From NCBI RefSeq assembly GCF_958295425.1, contig NC_081140.1, forward strand, positions 8,377,698 through 8,441,697: a stretch of DNA of 64,000 nucleotides, given 5' to 3'. This stretch comes from Solea solea (lineage: Eukaryota; Chordata; Actinopteri; Pleuronectiformes; Soleidae). The translations under genes were made by a program, and so were the position numbers. Below, piece by piece: positions 31,370 through 44,371 of the stretch (the stretch's first letter is position 1; every line of letters starts with the position of its first letter). Under the pieces are notes generated by a model. The model was not told where the DNA came from. It searched no databases and was given only the letters and a program-made list of their open reading frames with translations.

Positions 31370-33195
31370 TTGCAATATGTGCTACAGTTGTCATAAAGAG
31401 AACAAGGGAACTTTGTTAAGATTTGTGTTGTAAATATTGTTACTGAATGACGTAAAAAAGAAAGAAATGTACTGTATGTCATGATTATATTTTTTTCCCA
31501 TATAGACAATAATTCATGAAGTATCATATCAGCTACTACAAAAACACAATGTGATTCAGTGTCAGTATAAAAGTGAAAATGCAGATGAAGTGGATCCAGT
31601 CCATGTTGCTATAATGACGTGTGGATATTATAACATGCCATCGGCTGTTGCAGATTATGATCTTTTATCTGAACAAATGAGAGTGGAAACTGACATTTGC
31701 CTCTCTCCGGCTCTCAACAGTGCCGTTAAGGGCTATACTTTATCAAGCGCCTTGCCTCTAATAGCTCACACCGTTGTACCATAATGCTATAAATACCATA
31801 TTATGTGTGACTCTTTGCATTTCCATAAGTGTGAGCCCTAAGCTACGGCTGCTAACATTAGCACTCATCTGATCTGCATACACACGCGGCTCAGCTTTGT
31901 GTACTTCACTCATCCAATCAGCTGAAAACATTCAACATTCCAAAACAGACAGTGAGCACACAAGATATATCCCACCAGCAGCTCCACACAGACCTGGAGG
32001 CATTTGGAGAACACAATATAATTATGTTCATCAAAAAGGAAAATGCAGATTGGAGTTGTTACATTTTTTAGAATGGCTGTGGGCTGTGTGTCCTACTTTA
32101 CTGAAAAGCAGCAATCAAACCATTAGTGTTTTGGGACTGTGATTACAAAACGTCGACCGTGATAGCGGTTTAAAGAAACTTTAAAGAATCATACACACAT
32201 CAGCCTTCTGTTTCACATTTTCTCTCTATTCATTTGCCAACAAGGAGTCTGTCTTCCTATCAATTATCTCAACAAGCGCCTTTCAACAACAGGAAAACAA
32301 CAGAGTAAAAAATAAACAGATACTAACAAACACGTCCTCAAAATGATTTGCATTGTTGTTTCATATTTGTGCTGAGTGTTCAAATATCAAGGTTTCACAC
32401 TCGCCTGCTATAAGTCAAGGCAGTTATACTCGAAAGCACCATTTTACACATATTTTATCATTATTTCTAATATGAAAATTGCACTTGGGGAAATCAGTAA
32501 TTATGGTATGTCTGGTGCAGCTTAGGGGATTAAACAAATGAGTCACTTCACCATATAAATAGCAAGTAATTCAATAAAAGGGTCAGATGCCAGATTCACT
32601 GTACTGTGCCAGTGATTAGACGTGATTAGACATTATTAGCCATTATTACGAGGAAACATTTATTGCAATCATTTCATGTAATGTTAAATACTCTTGTTTG
32701 TTAATGGGATTGATCGCACTCAAAGTACGTCCAATCATTTTATAATAATTATGTTCTACAACATAGAATTATTACGTTAACTTAATTTCAGGTCCAGTAT
32801 AAATCTTTAAATGAAGTTTTCTCATCATTATCCTTCAGCAGAACATCTTGGGTGGGTTTTGGATGTCAAACAGGTCAAAGAAAAAATGCTGCTTGATACT
32901 TCATATGTAGACCTCATCTCTAAATTACAACTTGATATTCTTCCATATCTTTAATGCAGATGAGCAAATCAACATAATGGTCACATAGAATATGTATAAA
33001 TGGGACTTTCCCACTGTTGCTGTTTTAATGTCTCACTTATACATATTTTAATATGGAGAATGTGGCACCTGAAATCATTATTATGGAATGGGCTCGACAG
33101 AGTAGGTGAACAGTAGGAATGTCATTAGAGAGAAAATGTTATTGCTCTCAAGAATATTTTCGGATCAGTAAAAACATCGAACGCAGTGAACCATT
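31370..33195. other. No gene seen
   Basis: ORFs of 77 and 81 codons at 31551-31784 and 31897-32142 lack recognised domains. The rest is AT-rich. Confidence 0.45.
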
Positions 33196-34095
33196 ATGCT
33201 GGTTCAAATAGCTCAGGTCAGCTTCATTCCTGATCGAGAACTGTTCGATGGCCTAGGCTGCTTGACGGAATTCACTCATCGACCCCTGGTGGACCCTACC
33301 GTGACACTGGTTATTCAGCCCCTCAGGCGCCTGCCTCTCGCCTTCCGGGAGGGCGTCACCGCTGTGCTCACCTCCCTGCTAGAAGAGGGCATCATCGAGC
33401 CAATAAATGCAGGACCTTGGATCTCAAACCAGAAAAAGTCAGGGGGTCTCCGGGTCTGTGTGGATCTGCGACAGGTCAATAAAGCCATCATCCCAGATAA
33501 ATACCCTCTACCCACAGCAGAAGAGCTCACCTCTCTTTTCTATGGATCAACAGTTTTCTCGAAGCTGGATTTACGCCAGGGCTACCAACAGGTTCCCCTT
33601 CACCCAACCAGCCGGGACCTAACAGCATTTGTGACACTCGCTGGGGCCCCAGGGATAGCAGTTTACCTGGACAACATTGTGGTGCATGGGCCGGACCAAG
33701 CCACCCACGATGCCCGCCTACACAGAGTGTTTGAGGCTCTCACCAAACATCATCTGACTCTGAACAGCGTGACTCTTCTCAGTGCCGGCTGTGGACTTCA
33801 TTGGATTCCGCCTCTCAGCCGATGGCATCACACCTCTCTCTTCCAACGTCCAACCCACAGAGCAGCGATACTCCGACTGGGTCAGAGCTCAACGGCCACA
33901 ACTACACAACAAGATGGCCTCGTTCTGGTACCAACCCAAACAGATCAGGCGCCTTCTCGGCCCCGGCACTTTTCTGCTCAACGACGGATCACAGTGGCAT
34001 GCCAGTAGGCTGAGGAAAGTCCCAGAGCCCCTCTCTGAGTGCAAGGCCTCGACACAAGCCCCGTCACCGTTCCCCTATAACATGGCCTCTGATCC
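33196..34095 (+). pseudogene. Deleted Ty3/gypsy pol relic of a second lineage
   Basis: A 270-codon ORF opens with unrelated residues. From about 33400 it reads as reverse transcriptase: KKSGGLRVCVDLRQVN, DKYPLPTAEEL and FSKLDLRQGYQQVPLHP. About 30 residues of RT, including the fingers-palm stretch before the catalytic loop, are missing between AFVT and VYLDN. The catalytic YLDD has become YLDN. After 33782 the reading continues in another frame as FIGFRLSADGITPLSSN, then jumps straight to an integrase C-terminal tail (DWVRAQRP...LLGPGTFLLNDGSQWHASRL). RNase H and the integrase core are gone. It is closer to other fish gypsy lineages than to the PNMA-like element at 14.9-24.7 kb. Its base composition is markedly more GC-rich than its flanks. 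Confidence 0.85.
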
Positions 34096-34235
34096 GTGAC
34101 AAAGAAAAGAATGAAGATATTTCTCAACACAGGGGAAACTGAGGTTCGGAAGCAACATTTTTCAAAAAAAAAATACCCCTATTCTAGTAATACATAGCTA
34201 AATGGAAATAGGTGAAGTATTCGTTTAACAGGAGC
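34096..34235 (+). mobile_element. Half of the foldback element family seen at 10.85-11.2 kb
   Basis: GACAAAGAAAAGAATGAAGA and the bases after it follow 11090-11225 closely (shared ATATTTCTCAAC, GGGGAAACTGAGGTT and TTCTAGTAATACA). It abuts the gypsy pol relic without a gap, and the inverted partner arm is absent. Confidence 0.8.
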
Positions 34236-37200
34236 TCCTGGGTAGTACCCACATACATTTGTGCATATTTTGATTAAATTGAGGTCAATGACCATACATC
34301 ACCCGCTTTCATATAACAATATACAGAATGAAGCAGCCTTGCCTAAAGCCTTCATCATTTTTTACATTACTCCTCTCAGCTGATGTCCCTATCAAACAGC
34401 TTTGACAAACAGCCACCATCTTCCACTGAGGTGTGTGTGGAATCATGGATTCAAATCTGTTTCTACTTTAAGGGGCAATTAAGGCCAAAAGTTTCAGCAT
34501 GAACACGGTGTTCCCCTCTCCATCTTAACTGGCACCCTTTTCACCCACAGCTGTGCTCACAGCAAGCCCTCTATACGTCTATAATATAAAATAAATATAA
34601 TCATTCATGCCAATGTGATCACTTTGCAGATGTGGGTGTTATTTAGCGCAGGCGTGCGCACCGAATCGGTCTGTGCGGTGACCCCAAGCAAGTAATTAAA
34701 TGCAAATTCGATACCATGCAGCCACAGGAAGTAACTTAAGTAACATTTTCTTTTTTACTTTCACGAGGGAGGTCCATGAACTGTGATTATGAATATCACT
34801 TATCTCCTTTGAGGGCAGCTAAAAGGTAGAAGTGAATCGACATATTGATGCTAGCTTAATTTCCCTCAGTATTCTACTGTACACACGGTGCCAGCTCAAG
34901 TATGAATTATGAAGAATGCATTTGCCAGGAATGTAACGAGGTCAAAAGTCTCAACCCAACTGAGTTGCAAACAAAAATGTATTCACCGGCTAACGGCATA
35001 AATAAAAAGCATATCCCTCACCGTCCAATATGCTTACGATCTGATATACTGTTTTATAACGGCTAACCTACTGCTCTACTGCATTCACAAGCGTGCTTCA
35101 TGGAGACTATAATTGTGTTAACATTATCTTATTCAAATAAACAGCGCCTAACAATTATGTAGACAACTTTGTAAATGATTGAATTTGAATTATTGCAAAT
35201 AGCGACACCTGAAGTGTTGAGATAGCACTGTACTCTGCTGCATTCTGAAAGGACACACACTTTGAGCTGAAACATACAGAGACAGTTCAGGAAAACAAAT
35301 ATACACACAGTGTAATGGACTGTCACTCCATTTATCTCATTTTACTCAGAGAAAAAAAAATGAATTGGCCAAGCCTTTACAATGTATATGGAGACAAACT
35401 GACTTTTCTCCTCCTAATATTCATCCCCCCGCCCCCCACCTGCAATTACTTTTCATTTAAATAAAAGCTCGTCCAAACGCAGCAGTGATGATGAATTAGC
35501 AGCCAACCTTGTTAGAGGAAGACAGAGTAGGTGGAACTGCAGTGAGTCTTTGCAACAGCATCATTACAATCACACAGGTAGGCAATAAGTAAGCACTCAC
35601 AGAAAACAGCATATTATTCACTTAAAGTGCCACAATGTAGGAGGCAACCTTCAAATAACGTCTCCAAAATTATTGTGGCGATACATTGACGCATTACTGC
35701 ATTGTTACTTTAAATGGAAAGACAGAGTTCAACCAGATCAGAGAGTGACTGAAGCAGATATTTGATTTGCATTTGTACAACCTACATCCATCAACAAGGA
35801 ATGGTTCTATATTCACATCATTTCTTTATATATCATAACTGCCACAAGAAACTATTACATGATATGCAGGTCTGTAGACATTTCCGTTCAGAAACATAAG
35901 GTCACCCATAACTGGTTTGCAGAAATGTCCAACAGCAGCACCGATGACCCTGGTGACGGGGTTGCATTACACAACAGTCTGACCAATAAAGATACGTTTA
36001 TGTTAACTGTCTAGAGCCAGAATGTCTTGTGAAGTCACAGTGACATTACCCTTTGACTTATTAACACAGAAACATAAGCGGATATCTGCGCTAGATGTAA
36101 TGAAATCGCCCTCAAGGCGTTCCAACAAGATTTCATGTACACCAATGTAATGAAGGACTGACACACAACCAGAGAACACAAAGCCTCGAGCCATGGCTGC
36201 TGCCAGAATGGATGGATATTTGTAACCTATAGTGCAATGGGAGTGGAAGTTCACTTATATCATAACATTTCTGTATATGCATGCTAATATTGTACTATGC
36301 ATGCAAAACAATGCGATACATATACAGTATGTTAAAAATAAATTCACGTTCTTGCATATCAATATTGCCGTTAATATTCTGATGCTATCTCAATGTATGT
36401 CAGGAAAATTGCAACGAGATATTTTACAAATTACTTGACCAATTAGACCAATATCTATATCAAAATATACACTGTAATTATTATAAGTAAGATATTTTTT
36501 TCTTCAGAGGAGAAAACAACACACATTTTTTCACCATTGTAAATCATTGCTTTGTTTTGTTTCTGCGAGAACAACCGTCGAGATACGCACATTTCCATTT
36601 CAATCGCAGCACTTTTTAATCATATTGCAGTTGCAATATCTGTCAACATTATGTGCCGGATGATTTTTGACCACATTGTGCAGCTCCCCCGCCCTTACAC
36701 GTACTGTATATATACGGTGAAGTGGCTGATTCATGGCCACAATATCACAATCCATTCCACCCTCAAAAGATGCAGCTGTACAGGTTGTCGAGCATAAACA
36801 ATTTTCTTTCTTGAAGTCTTTCTCTGCCACCAGCGTGTGACAAGGACACTACATCACTACATGGACAGCTAAGCAGCTCTGGTTTAATAAGCACATCCAG
36901 ACCTCCCAAACAGGTTTCAGCTGGTCTGACAACTCTTTCACATGCTGTAATTTACAAGTACACTGCACTGTAAGTCAAGATGAGCCTACTCAACCGTGTG
37001 GCTCAATCCCTGCTGCACTCTCTAGAGGCCGAGCCACGTTTCTAACACCGAATGGTCAAGGCCATTGGAGTGTAACATTTTTGTTGAGATTGTTTTGTCA
37101 TCTAGGAATGAATATGTTTATGTAGCCCTGGTGTAGGTGCAGTAAAGCACTCCGACATGTCAGATTAGCTCAATTTGCACAACTTTAATGGCATTTTGTC

Positions 37201-38440
37201 ACATTCTGTGAAGAGAGGCTAACTATTACTGTAGTTTCACTGATACTGTGATTTGTGGCGATCCCAAACGACGAAGCTGCTCAGTGGGAGTCAGAAAATC
37301 TCCAGCTCTTCTCATTTCGGATGGCTGTGTCAGCAACGAGTGCATCAACATAAAACTGAAAATGTGCTCGCTGTCTCTCTTGTGTGTAACGTGTCGTTTC
37401 AGGAATCCATGATACGGATCTGACAGAATGAGAATCAGGTTCAAACTGACGGCAGGAAAAATGAAAACTAAAATCTGGCTCTGTCTTAGAACCTGAAATA
37501 AAATCTATGCCACATCTTTTAAACCAAAGCTGAAGTGAGCCTGCTCTCGGCAATCCACATTAGTGAGGCAATTACCACTGCTTATTCGGTTCATAGCAGC
37601 TACTGAATATGGTTCTTGGCCTACATTAAAATTAGTCATGTGTAGCTGGGGAGAGGAAGTAGAGAATAGTGCAGGCAAACACCTTTTTTTATGCCTGTGT
37701 GACTTTTGTTCCATAATTGCAGCTGATCACAATTCCCAATTCCCACTGTCAAGATTTACCCAGAGTATGTTGGGTTGACTGAGATCCTGCTTCATGTAAT
37801 AACTTTATTCATTTCTTTAATGGTCCTGTACTCACTCTTTCTATCATCTTTTGTCGACATAACAACGACAAACAAAAATGGCCAGTGGGGCCATTTCAAG
37901 CTCATCATGGGCATCTTACTTGCTGAATAAAGCAAAAACAAGAGTCGCCAGAGCAACCTGCGTCTAAAACACCACATGGTCCATTCTTCCGTTGGCAGCT
38001 CTGCCTCCGTCAAGCCCTGCACTCAGAGAAGAAGTCAATGTGTTTTTCACACAGTATGGGATGATCACCAAGAATGTGATCGACTCACACAACGCATACA
38101 ACTTCCTCGAATCAATACACGAGAGGACATAGCCGGTTGATTACTGTGACCATTCAATGCCACAATGACATGTTTTTACAATATGATGAATGAGAGCTTG
38201 AAATAATGTCCTCAGTGTCTGTTATGGGATCTAAATGAGCTACTGTAACTATGTGTTAGTGAATAAAAGCAGGACGGGTAGTCTCACTGGCAAAAGTGTG
38301 TGACTGTTTTTTTTTTTCCTCAACAAATCCTGGCAGCACATTTATTACACAGCTAGAGCAGCGAGGAAATAAACTTGCTTCACTTTTCATTATTCACATA
38401 GTATAATCATCAGTGGGGAGATGGGGGCGTTCTTAACATT
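34236..38440. other. No gene seen
   Basis: 4.2 kb of anonymous DNA. At 35635-35720 a block (GCCACAATGTAGG ... TTGTGGCGATACATTG) looks like a dispersed repeat and shares its last phrase with about 30707-30722. ORFs of 68-90 codons show no domains. Confidence 0.45.
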
Positions 38441-38448
38441 TTCTTTAT

Positions 38449-38893
38449 TAGGGCTGTAAAGTCCCTGTCGACTGGTCGATTTATGAGTCGATACGTTCTG
38501 GCTCGACTCAAATTCTGATTGGTTGACTTTTTGGCGTGTTCATTTCATACAGTCTATGGTTAATTTGATTTCATCAGGAGGAATGTACCAAGTGCTAATG
38601 AGGGTGTTTTCAGAGCACCCCTGTTTCGCAGGTAACAGCGTGTCCTTAGAGAACACCCCCCTTTTTTTTTAGTATTTTGGATTAGCCCAACCCACAAGAG
38701 ACAGATAGATTAAATAAAGTCCAGTGGTTTTATTTAATTTTGAGCATTTCATTTTAGGCTTCAGTCAGCCCTCCTCTAACATCCATGTCAAAGACATCAG
38801 CAGTGTGGCAGCATTTTACAAAACTACTCGATTTTGAGTCAAAGTTTCAGGGCTTCAGTCGACCAATAATTCGCTTGGTTGATTACAGTCCTA
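38449..38893 (+). mobile_element. hAT-type MITE with perfect target-site duplications
   Basis: 445 bp between exact 8-bp duplications TTCTTTAT (38441-38448 and 38894-38901). Ends are TAGGGCTGTAAAG and, on the minus strand, TAGGACTGTAATC. An 8-bp duplication with TAG-type termini is diagnostic of the hAT superfamily. No transposase ORF is present. Subterminal GTCGACTGGTCGATT-like blocks recur in inverted orientation near the right end. Confidence 0.92.
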
Positions 38894-38901
38894 TTCTTTA
38901 T

Positions 38902-40479
38902 TATTTATTGCTGTATTAAGCCTTTATTGTAACATATTTTCACACTGGATCTTCAAATTCTTTGCAGGAAAACAAAACCCAGAAGGAATTGCTTTCTGTC
39001 CCGTCAGTTATTGATTATGTTTGTGTCTTGACAGCACTGTTTTGACTTTCATGACTGGCTATCAACATAAATACTGCTGAGACCGTGCAGACTCAGTGTG
39101 TTAACGTCCCCGCAACACGAGCTCAGAATGCAATTGCAGTTTTTTAAATGCTTACCGAGACGTTTTCAGGTTGTGATTATGTTCTTGGGTTTGTGATTAA
39201 CCAAGCTAATAGTGCTTAAAAAAAACAATGTCCAATGCAGCTTTATAAAAAGATTTGCAATTGTCCTTCAATGATTAGATTTGACTAAATTGATCCAACA
39301 CCAGGGAAAGGGGCAGACAAGTGACAACAACAAAACAGTAATAGAATAGAGGAATAAGCAATAAGATAAATGCAAAATATAAAAATTCAAATGCACAATA
39401 GATAAAGAATAAGCAATACAATAGAAAATATTGCATGTAAAAATGTACACATTTACCTATAAAGAGTAAACATACGGTGCAGTGGCAATTATTTATTATT
39501 GCACAGATAATAATGAACAATGTGAGTTACATGTGAGTGTTTTATTTGACAATTCTTCTTTCTATTGTTCTTTTTTGAGCTGTATGTGTTTAGATAAAAA
39601 GTGTCCGTATATATAATGAAACCTAAATGTATAGCACCACAAACTAAAGCCCCCAAAAAGACTATATAGTTGGATCAGCACCTCTCTATAACAGCTCCAG
39701 ATAAGGCTAACCATAGCTGTATGTGCTCACTGTTTAGTCCATTCAGCACAACACTCCTGTGTATTCTACTCAATCTGACTCAACTGAAATTCTGCAGCAC
39801 CCAGCTCCTCTATAGACTCACTGTCCTTGACATTTCATATACACAAGAAATTACAGCACGTATCCCAAAGGATACTAAAGACACCGCTTGGGAGTTTTGG
39901 GGTCTCAGGAGAAAATGTAGCAGAATGTGAATGTGAATGTATTTTTCAGTGTTTCTGCACCACCACTGTATAAAGGAATCAACTTTCATCGTGTAATCCC
40001 AAACATACATGCACACTTGTCAGATAATTAAACAAAAAACTGCTTCCCTATATGCCAATTAGTAAAGTTATTATGAATGTTGTTGCATGTTGGCAAATTA
40101 CACTTCTTTGACCTGTTCCCACCACCCACCGATAGGACTGCAGTGTACAGAATACAGAACAATGCAAGTGTTGAATCGTAACATAAAGAGAGGGGAAAAC
40201 AAAACCTATTTTAACTTGAATGAACAATACAGCTCATATGTGACTGTTTGTGTGTACATCCCACTCTCCGCCCACTGTAAATACGGTCAGATGGACCTCA
40301 GTCGTGTTTTTCCTTCTCATAAAGAATGTAAGTTTATGACAGAAAGTCGCTAACGTTGTCGCTATTCGCTTTTTTTTAGGGATATATAAGAATATGCACA
40401 CGGAAACGGCAGCTGACTGAGAGAGAGCGTGACTAAGAGAGCGAGAGAGATGCTTTTCTGACGCAAAACAAAAGATGAC
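38902..40479. other. No gene seen
   Basis: AT-rich anonymous DNA. The phrase TTGGGAGTTTTGG at about 39888 recurs at about 43304, a possible trace of another dispersed repeat. Confidence 0.4.
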
Positions 40480-40575
40480 GTTCTAAAAAAAAGAGAAAAC
40501 GCCGCACGTCCTGCGATGTGACGATCGCGATGACAATGCTCAAACGATATATCATGCAGCCCCAATAACAAGTTA
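40480..40575 (-). mobile_element. DNA-transposon MITE terminus, fragment
   Basis: Read on the minus strand it begins TTGGGGCTGCATGATATATC and continues GTTTGAGCATTGTCATCGCG, a terminus I associate with a common fish hAT-like MITE. Only this end is clear. Confidence 0.5.
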
Positions 40576-41236
40576 TTCAAAAGAAAAAAGAAAAAAACAT
40601 GTCCTGAAATGAACCTTTTGGTGTGCACTGTATTTTCTCCAGTTGTATTAAATGCATAATATCCCTGATCCATTGAGAGACAGAGGAGTTTTTTTTTTTT
40701 TTCATCTTAAAAGTATCAGGCGTCTTGCAAGGAGAGTGGAAAAGGCTATGACAACATGACCTTTATTTGTAAGAAAGGCACGGGATTCCTTTGAGGTCAA
40801 GCCAAAGAGGGTACAAATTAGGTCAGGGTCAAACTGAGTGCCAAACATTTGATCCTCCTGAGATGTTTGACCCTAAAAGCCCATCTCTGCCCACTCTTTC
40901 TCCAGTATAGCACATGGAGTCCAAGGCTAAGCATGAGAGATGGAGAGTTATTCTCTGCGGGGAAAGAGTATTAGCAACTTTCGCCTAACAACACCATGCA
41001 TGAAATGTGAAAAGGGGTCAACATAAGTGATTTTTCTACACTGGCAAGAGCAAGAGTAGTTATAACAAAGAAGAAAAACTACAGATAAAAGCTTTGGTGT
41101 GATTGTCCCACCTGAAATAAATTTTAAATGTGAGGCTATCATCATTAAGTCAAGGTAAGAGACGACACCAGCTAAATGTAATCATGTGGGTCACAACCTT
41201 TTAATAACAGTTGGTTAGTACAATTTAGTGATGGAC

Positions 41237-41240
<4 letters not shown>
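40576..41240. other. No gene seen
   Basis: Anonymous sequence leading to the CAG tract. Confidence 0.4.

Positions 41241-41288
<48 letters not shown>
41241..41288 (+). repeat. (CAG)16 trinucleotide tract
   Basis: Sixteen uninterrupted CAG units. In one frame an ATG ten bases upstream would make a short poly-Ala peptide (about 44 codons in all). No splice sites or conserved flank suggest an exon, so I read it as a non-coding microsatellite. Confidence 0.95.
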
Positions 41289-41289
<1 letters not shown>

Positions 41290-43398
41290 TCACATACCCA
41301 GGGAGAAGCTGTCGACTCATTTTATGGCCATTATGTGTCAAACCATTTCAGAATAACACAAAAAAAAAAATATATGTTGAAGCGGATCTAACAGCATAAG
41401 TTGTGTGTATAATGCTATGTATTTTATTCAAAGTAAAATAACTCAATTATAGTCAAACAAAATCTATAACATGTCGGGAGAGAGAGGGAGAGAGAGAGAG
41501 GCCAAACATGTCTTCCAATCTGTGCCAAAGCAAACCTCACAACCAGTTGAGTCCATGTCTATTTAATTCAATTATGGTTCATTTGTATTCATCCCGGTTC
41601 TCACGTTTGTTTTCCTTTCCGTTTATCCTCTGCTTTTTTTTCTTTTTCTTTTTTTTACAAAATAGACTGTGTTTGGAAAGTTAATTCAAATCCCCCTTTC
41701 TATTTCCATCACATAGCTCATTTGTATTTTGGGCTCAAAGCAAAAGAACAAAGTGTTCATTATAATGTGCCAACAGCAATACAAAGCCAGAAACAAAACC
41801 CCCAAAAAAAAAAAGGTTAGACAGAATTCCATCGAAACAGTGTGATTAAAAAAAATTTGGTGTCAGAGTTAGGAAAGATGAGACTTCTGATCATCGAGAT
41901 ACGTCGCGGTTTGAATCACGCCGGTGTCAAACCTGCACTGGCCATCGGTTACGCAAATGAAATGTAAATGATTTCTGTCTTGGCATCCAGAGTGCACACT
42001 TTCATACATTATTCATGCCACTGCATTGACAAGTGCGCCTTTTAAGATCCATGATCCACATCCAGGGTTCCACACGTCTTAAGAATAATATCTGCTCTCT
42101 GAGGCTCGCCGCTGTAGCACATCATGACGCCGCCGCCACATGATTGTATGTAGCTACTGAATTAGGTGTGTAATTCCAACAATGTTAGACTGTCGTCTTA
42201 TCATTATTAATAAATCTGCTTTTACCACATGAGACGAAGACCTTTGTTACGAGAGAGAAAAATAAAGGAGTGCAACAAGGAAATATAATAATGAGCCATA
42301 TAAAGCAGTGAACAGATGAAGGCAAACTAAACTAAACACAATACTAAAATGTCATGTTGTCATGTTGTCTAAAACTAAACACAATAGTTCATACATACTG
42401 TACATCACCATGACTCTATGTGAGTCTCTGCTACTGTAAGCTCTGTTTTCTCTTCTTCATGAAACAACCCAAGGATGTTTTCCAGCTCAAGATATTCCAT
42501 CTCACCCCCATCCACTAAAGCTGATGTCAATCTACTCCAGTATTTCTTCAAAACAAAAGTATTGTCTCAGATGTCATTAAAGACAAGACACTGGCTTAGT
42601 TTTCCTGTTTTGTCTTGGACCGTTAGATTCAGAGCCCAGGGCACGGTGACAAATACACCAGCAGCACAAGACCTCAGTTGCAATCATTCAATAGGCCTTC
42701 AATCTCAATGATACCTCAGGAGAATAAAGCCACCTACCTGTCCATTTAATTAGAGAGCAGCACCAATGGCTCAGTGTTTTTTGTGTTGTGTTGTGTTGTT
42801 TTTTTTTTGTTTGCCTGCTTTGCAGACTATTTGATCCTCAGCCAGATTTGAAGTTTGGCTGCAAAACTGATACAAACAGCCAAGTGCAGTCAGAAAAGCA
42901 GAGGAGCAGCCGGGGTACTGGCTGTGATTCCCCGTTTGTTGCTGCTTCAAATACCTATCAACTCACTTGTGTTTCTGACTACATGCTCTCAGATGTAAAG
43001 TCTGACACTCCTCGAGCAGGACACACTCCTTACAGACCTTAGCTGAGGCAGATCAACCCTCTGACTAAAACTCGAGTTGAGTCTCCAGGAATATCTACAC
43101 TTGAAACAATGGATTATTGACCAGTCACACATTGCTGGGCGCACACTTAGCCCAATCATTAATGTTCTGCCATTCCAAAGCCACAGGGGGGTACTTGTCC
43201 AATCAGACAACTGTGGCAAGAGAGTTTCTCAACTTGCGGCTCTTATACCTCATGAACATGCCAAACCACAGCCTGAAAGCAAACGAATACTGAAGAGACC
43301 ACTTGGGAGTTTTGGGTCTATCTTTTTTTAAAATGTACCAGAGTCTAGCCTGTGGACCCAACTCCCACAGTGCTTGTACTTTGATTGCATTTTAATAT
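41289..43398. other. No gene seen
   Basis: Anonymous DNA. Several ORFs of 76-84 codons around 42475-43331 overlap in both strands without domains. Confidence 0.45.
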
Positions 43399-43434
43399 CA
43401 TATATATGTATATATATATAGATAGATAAATCTA

Positions 43435-43466
<32 letters not shown>
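43399..43466. repeat. AT microsatellite with palindrome
   Basis: GATAGAT AA ATCTATC (43421-43436) is flanked on both sides by (TA)n, so the whole tract can fold on itself. Confidence 0.9.
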
Positions 43467-43469
<3 letters not shown>

Positions 43470-43602
43470 ATTTTTTTCCCCATAAATGAAGTTATCACTT
43501 CCACTCCACTTTGTCTGTCTTTTAACGTCATGATATTGCATAAAAGATGAAGCTGTAGTGCGTAACCTTTAAATATAATTGACCATACTATTCAAACCAT
43601 TG

Positions 43603-43748
43603 TCAGATGAGTTCAGACAATGCGGATTAATCCTCTCAGCTCCACACAACTCTCTCTGTGTTTCTCAGTATAGCAGTGCTTTGTTGTCATTGTCTGTAGC
43701 GACATTCCCGCACTGCACACAGAGTGACGTGTTTTACGTCACGACTGG
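43603..43748 (+). repeat. Dispersed repeat family B, copy 1
   Basis: Shares ATGAGTTCA, then CTCTGTGTTTCTC, then TTTTACGTCACGACTGG in order with 62708-62809. The copy here has an extra 40 bp or so in the middle. The longer ORF over it (43579-44031, 150 codons) has no domain. Confidence 0.6.
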
Positions 43749-44371
43749 CAGAGGGAAAGGCAGGAGGCATCGGAGCCAAGCTAGAAAAGCAATTGATGGA
43801 ACGGTTGGAATATGGACCGAGAGTCATCCTTTTGAAAGGCTCTGCAGGAGTGGGGAAAGTATGATGTCACTGCCCGCCTTATTGGCTGAAAGTACTCACA
43901 AAAGGTTTTCTTTACATCCTTATAGTCCTGTGCAGACAGCTTCTGTGTTGGTGCACAGCATATCTGCCACTCACTGCAGAAGCTCAGTTCATGTCTGTTT
44001 TTACCTACAGCTGATAGTTCCTAAGCTTTAAATCGTAACTGCAGAGAAACTGTCGAAAAAGTGTCTTCGGTTCACGGTTCTGCTTATAATGTGCTCTCCT
44101 GGTTGTGTTCAGATGACAGAGGCTCAGTCAGATATCCAGTTTACAAATGCCTCATTATTGCACTGATACATATCACACTATACCTTTAAATATAGAAATA
44201 TATATGTTTACCTTGTTTAAAGATAGGAGTGGCAGTGGTTGTCAGTGGTAAAATGTTTTGGTCTAGTGTCAAAAGACTGCTAAACATTAGTGTGTGCCGT
44301 CATTTTGAGCATGCATTTCTTTAAGCCAGCCTTTTTTTTAACTTTGCCAAACTGATTTTTACTACTAACTC
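43749..44371. other. No gene seen
   Basis: Anonymous DNA, some of which may extend repeat family B. Confidence 0.4.

Noticed and set aside
41231..41332. poly-Ala peptide from the CAG tract
   Set aside because: Short, no conserved flank, no splice signals.
43579..44031. 150-codon plus ORF
   Set aside because: Overlaps dispersed repeat B, has no domain and no supporting context.
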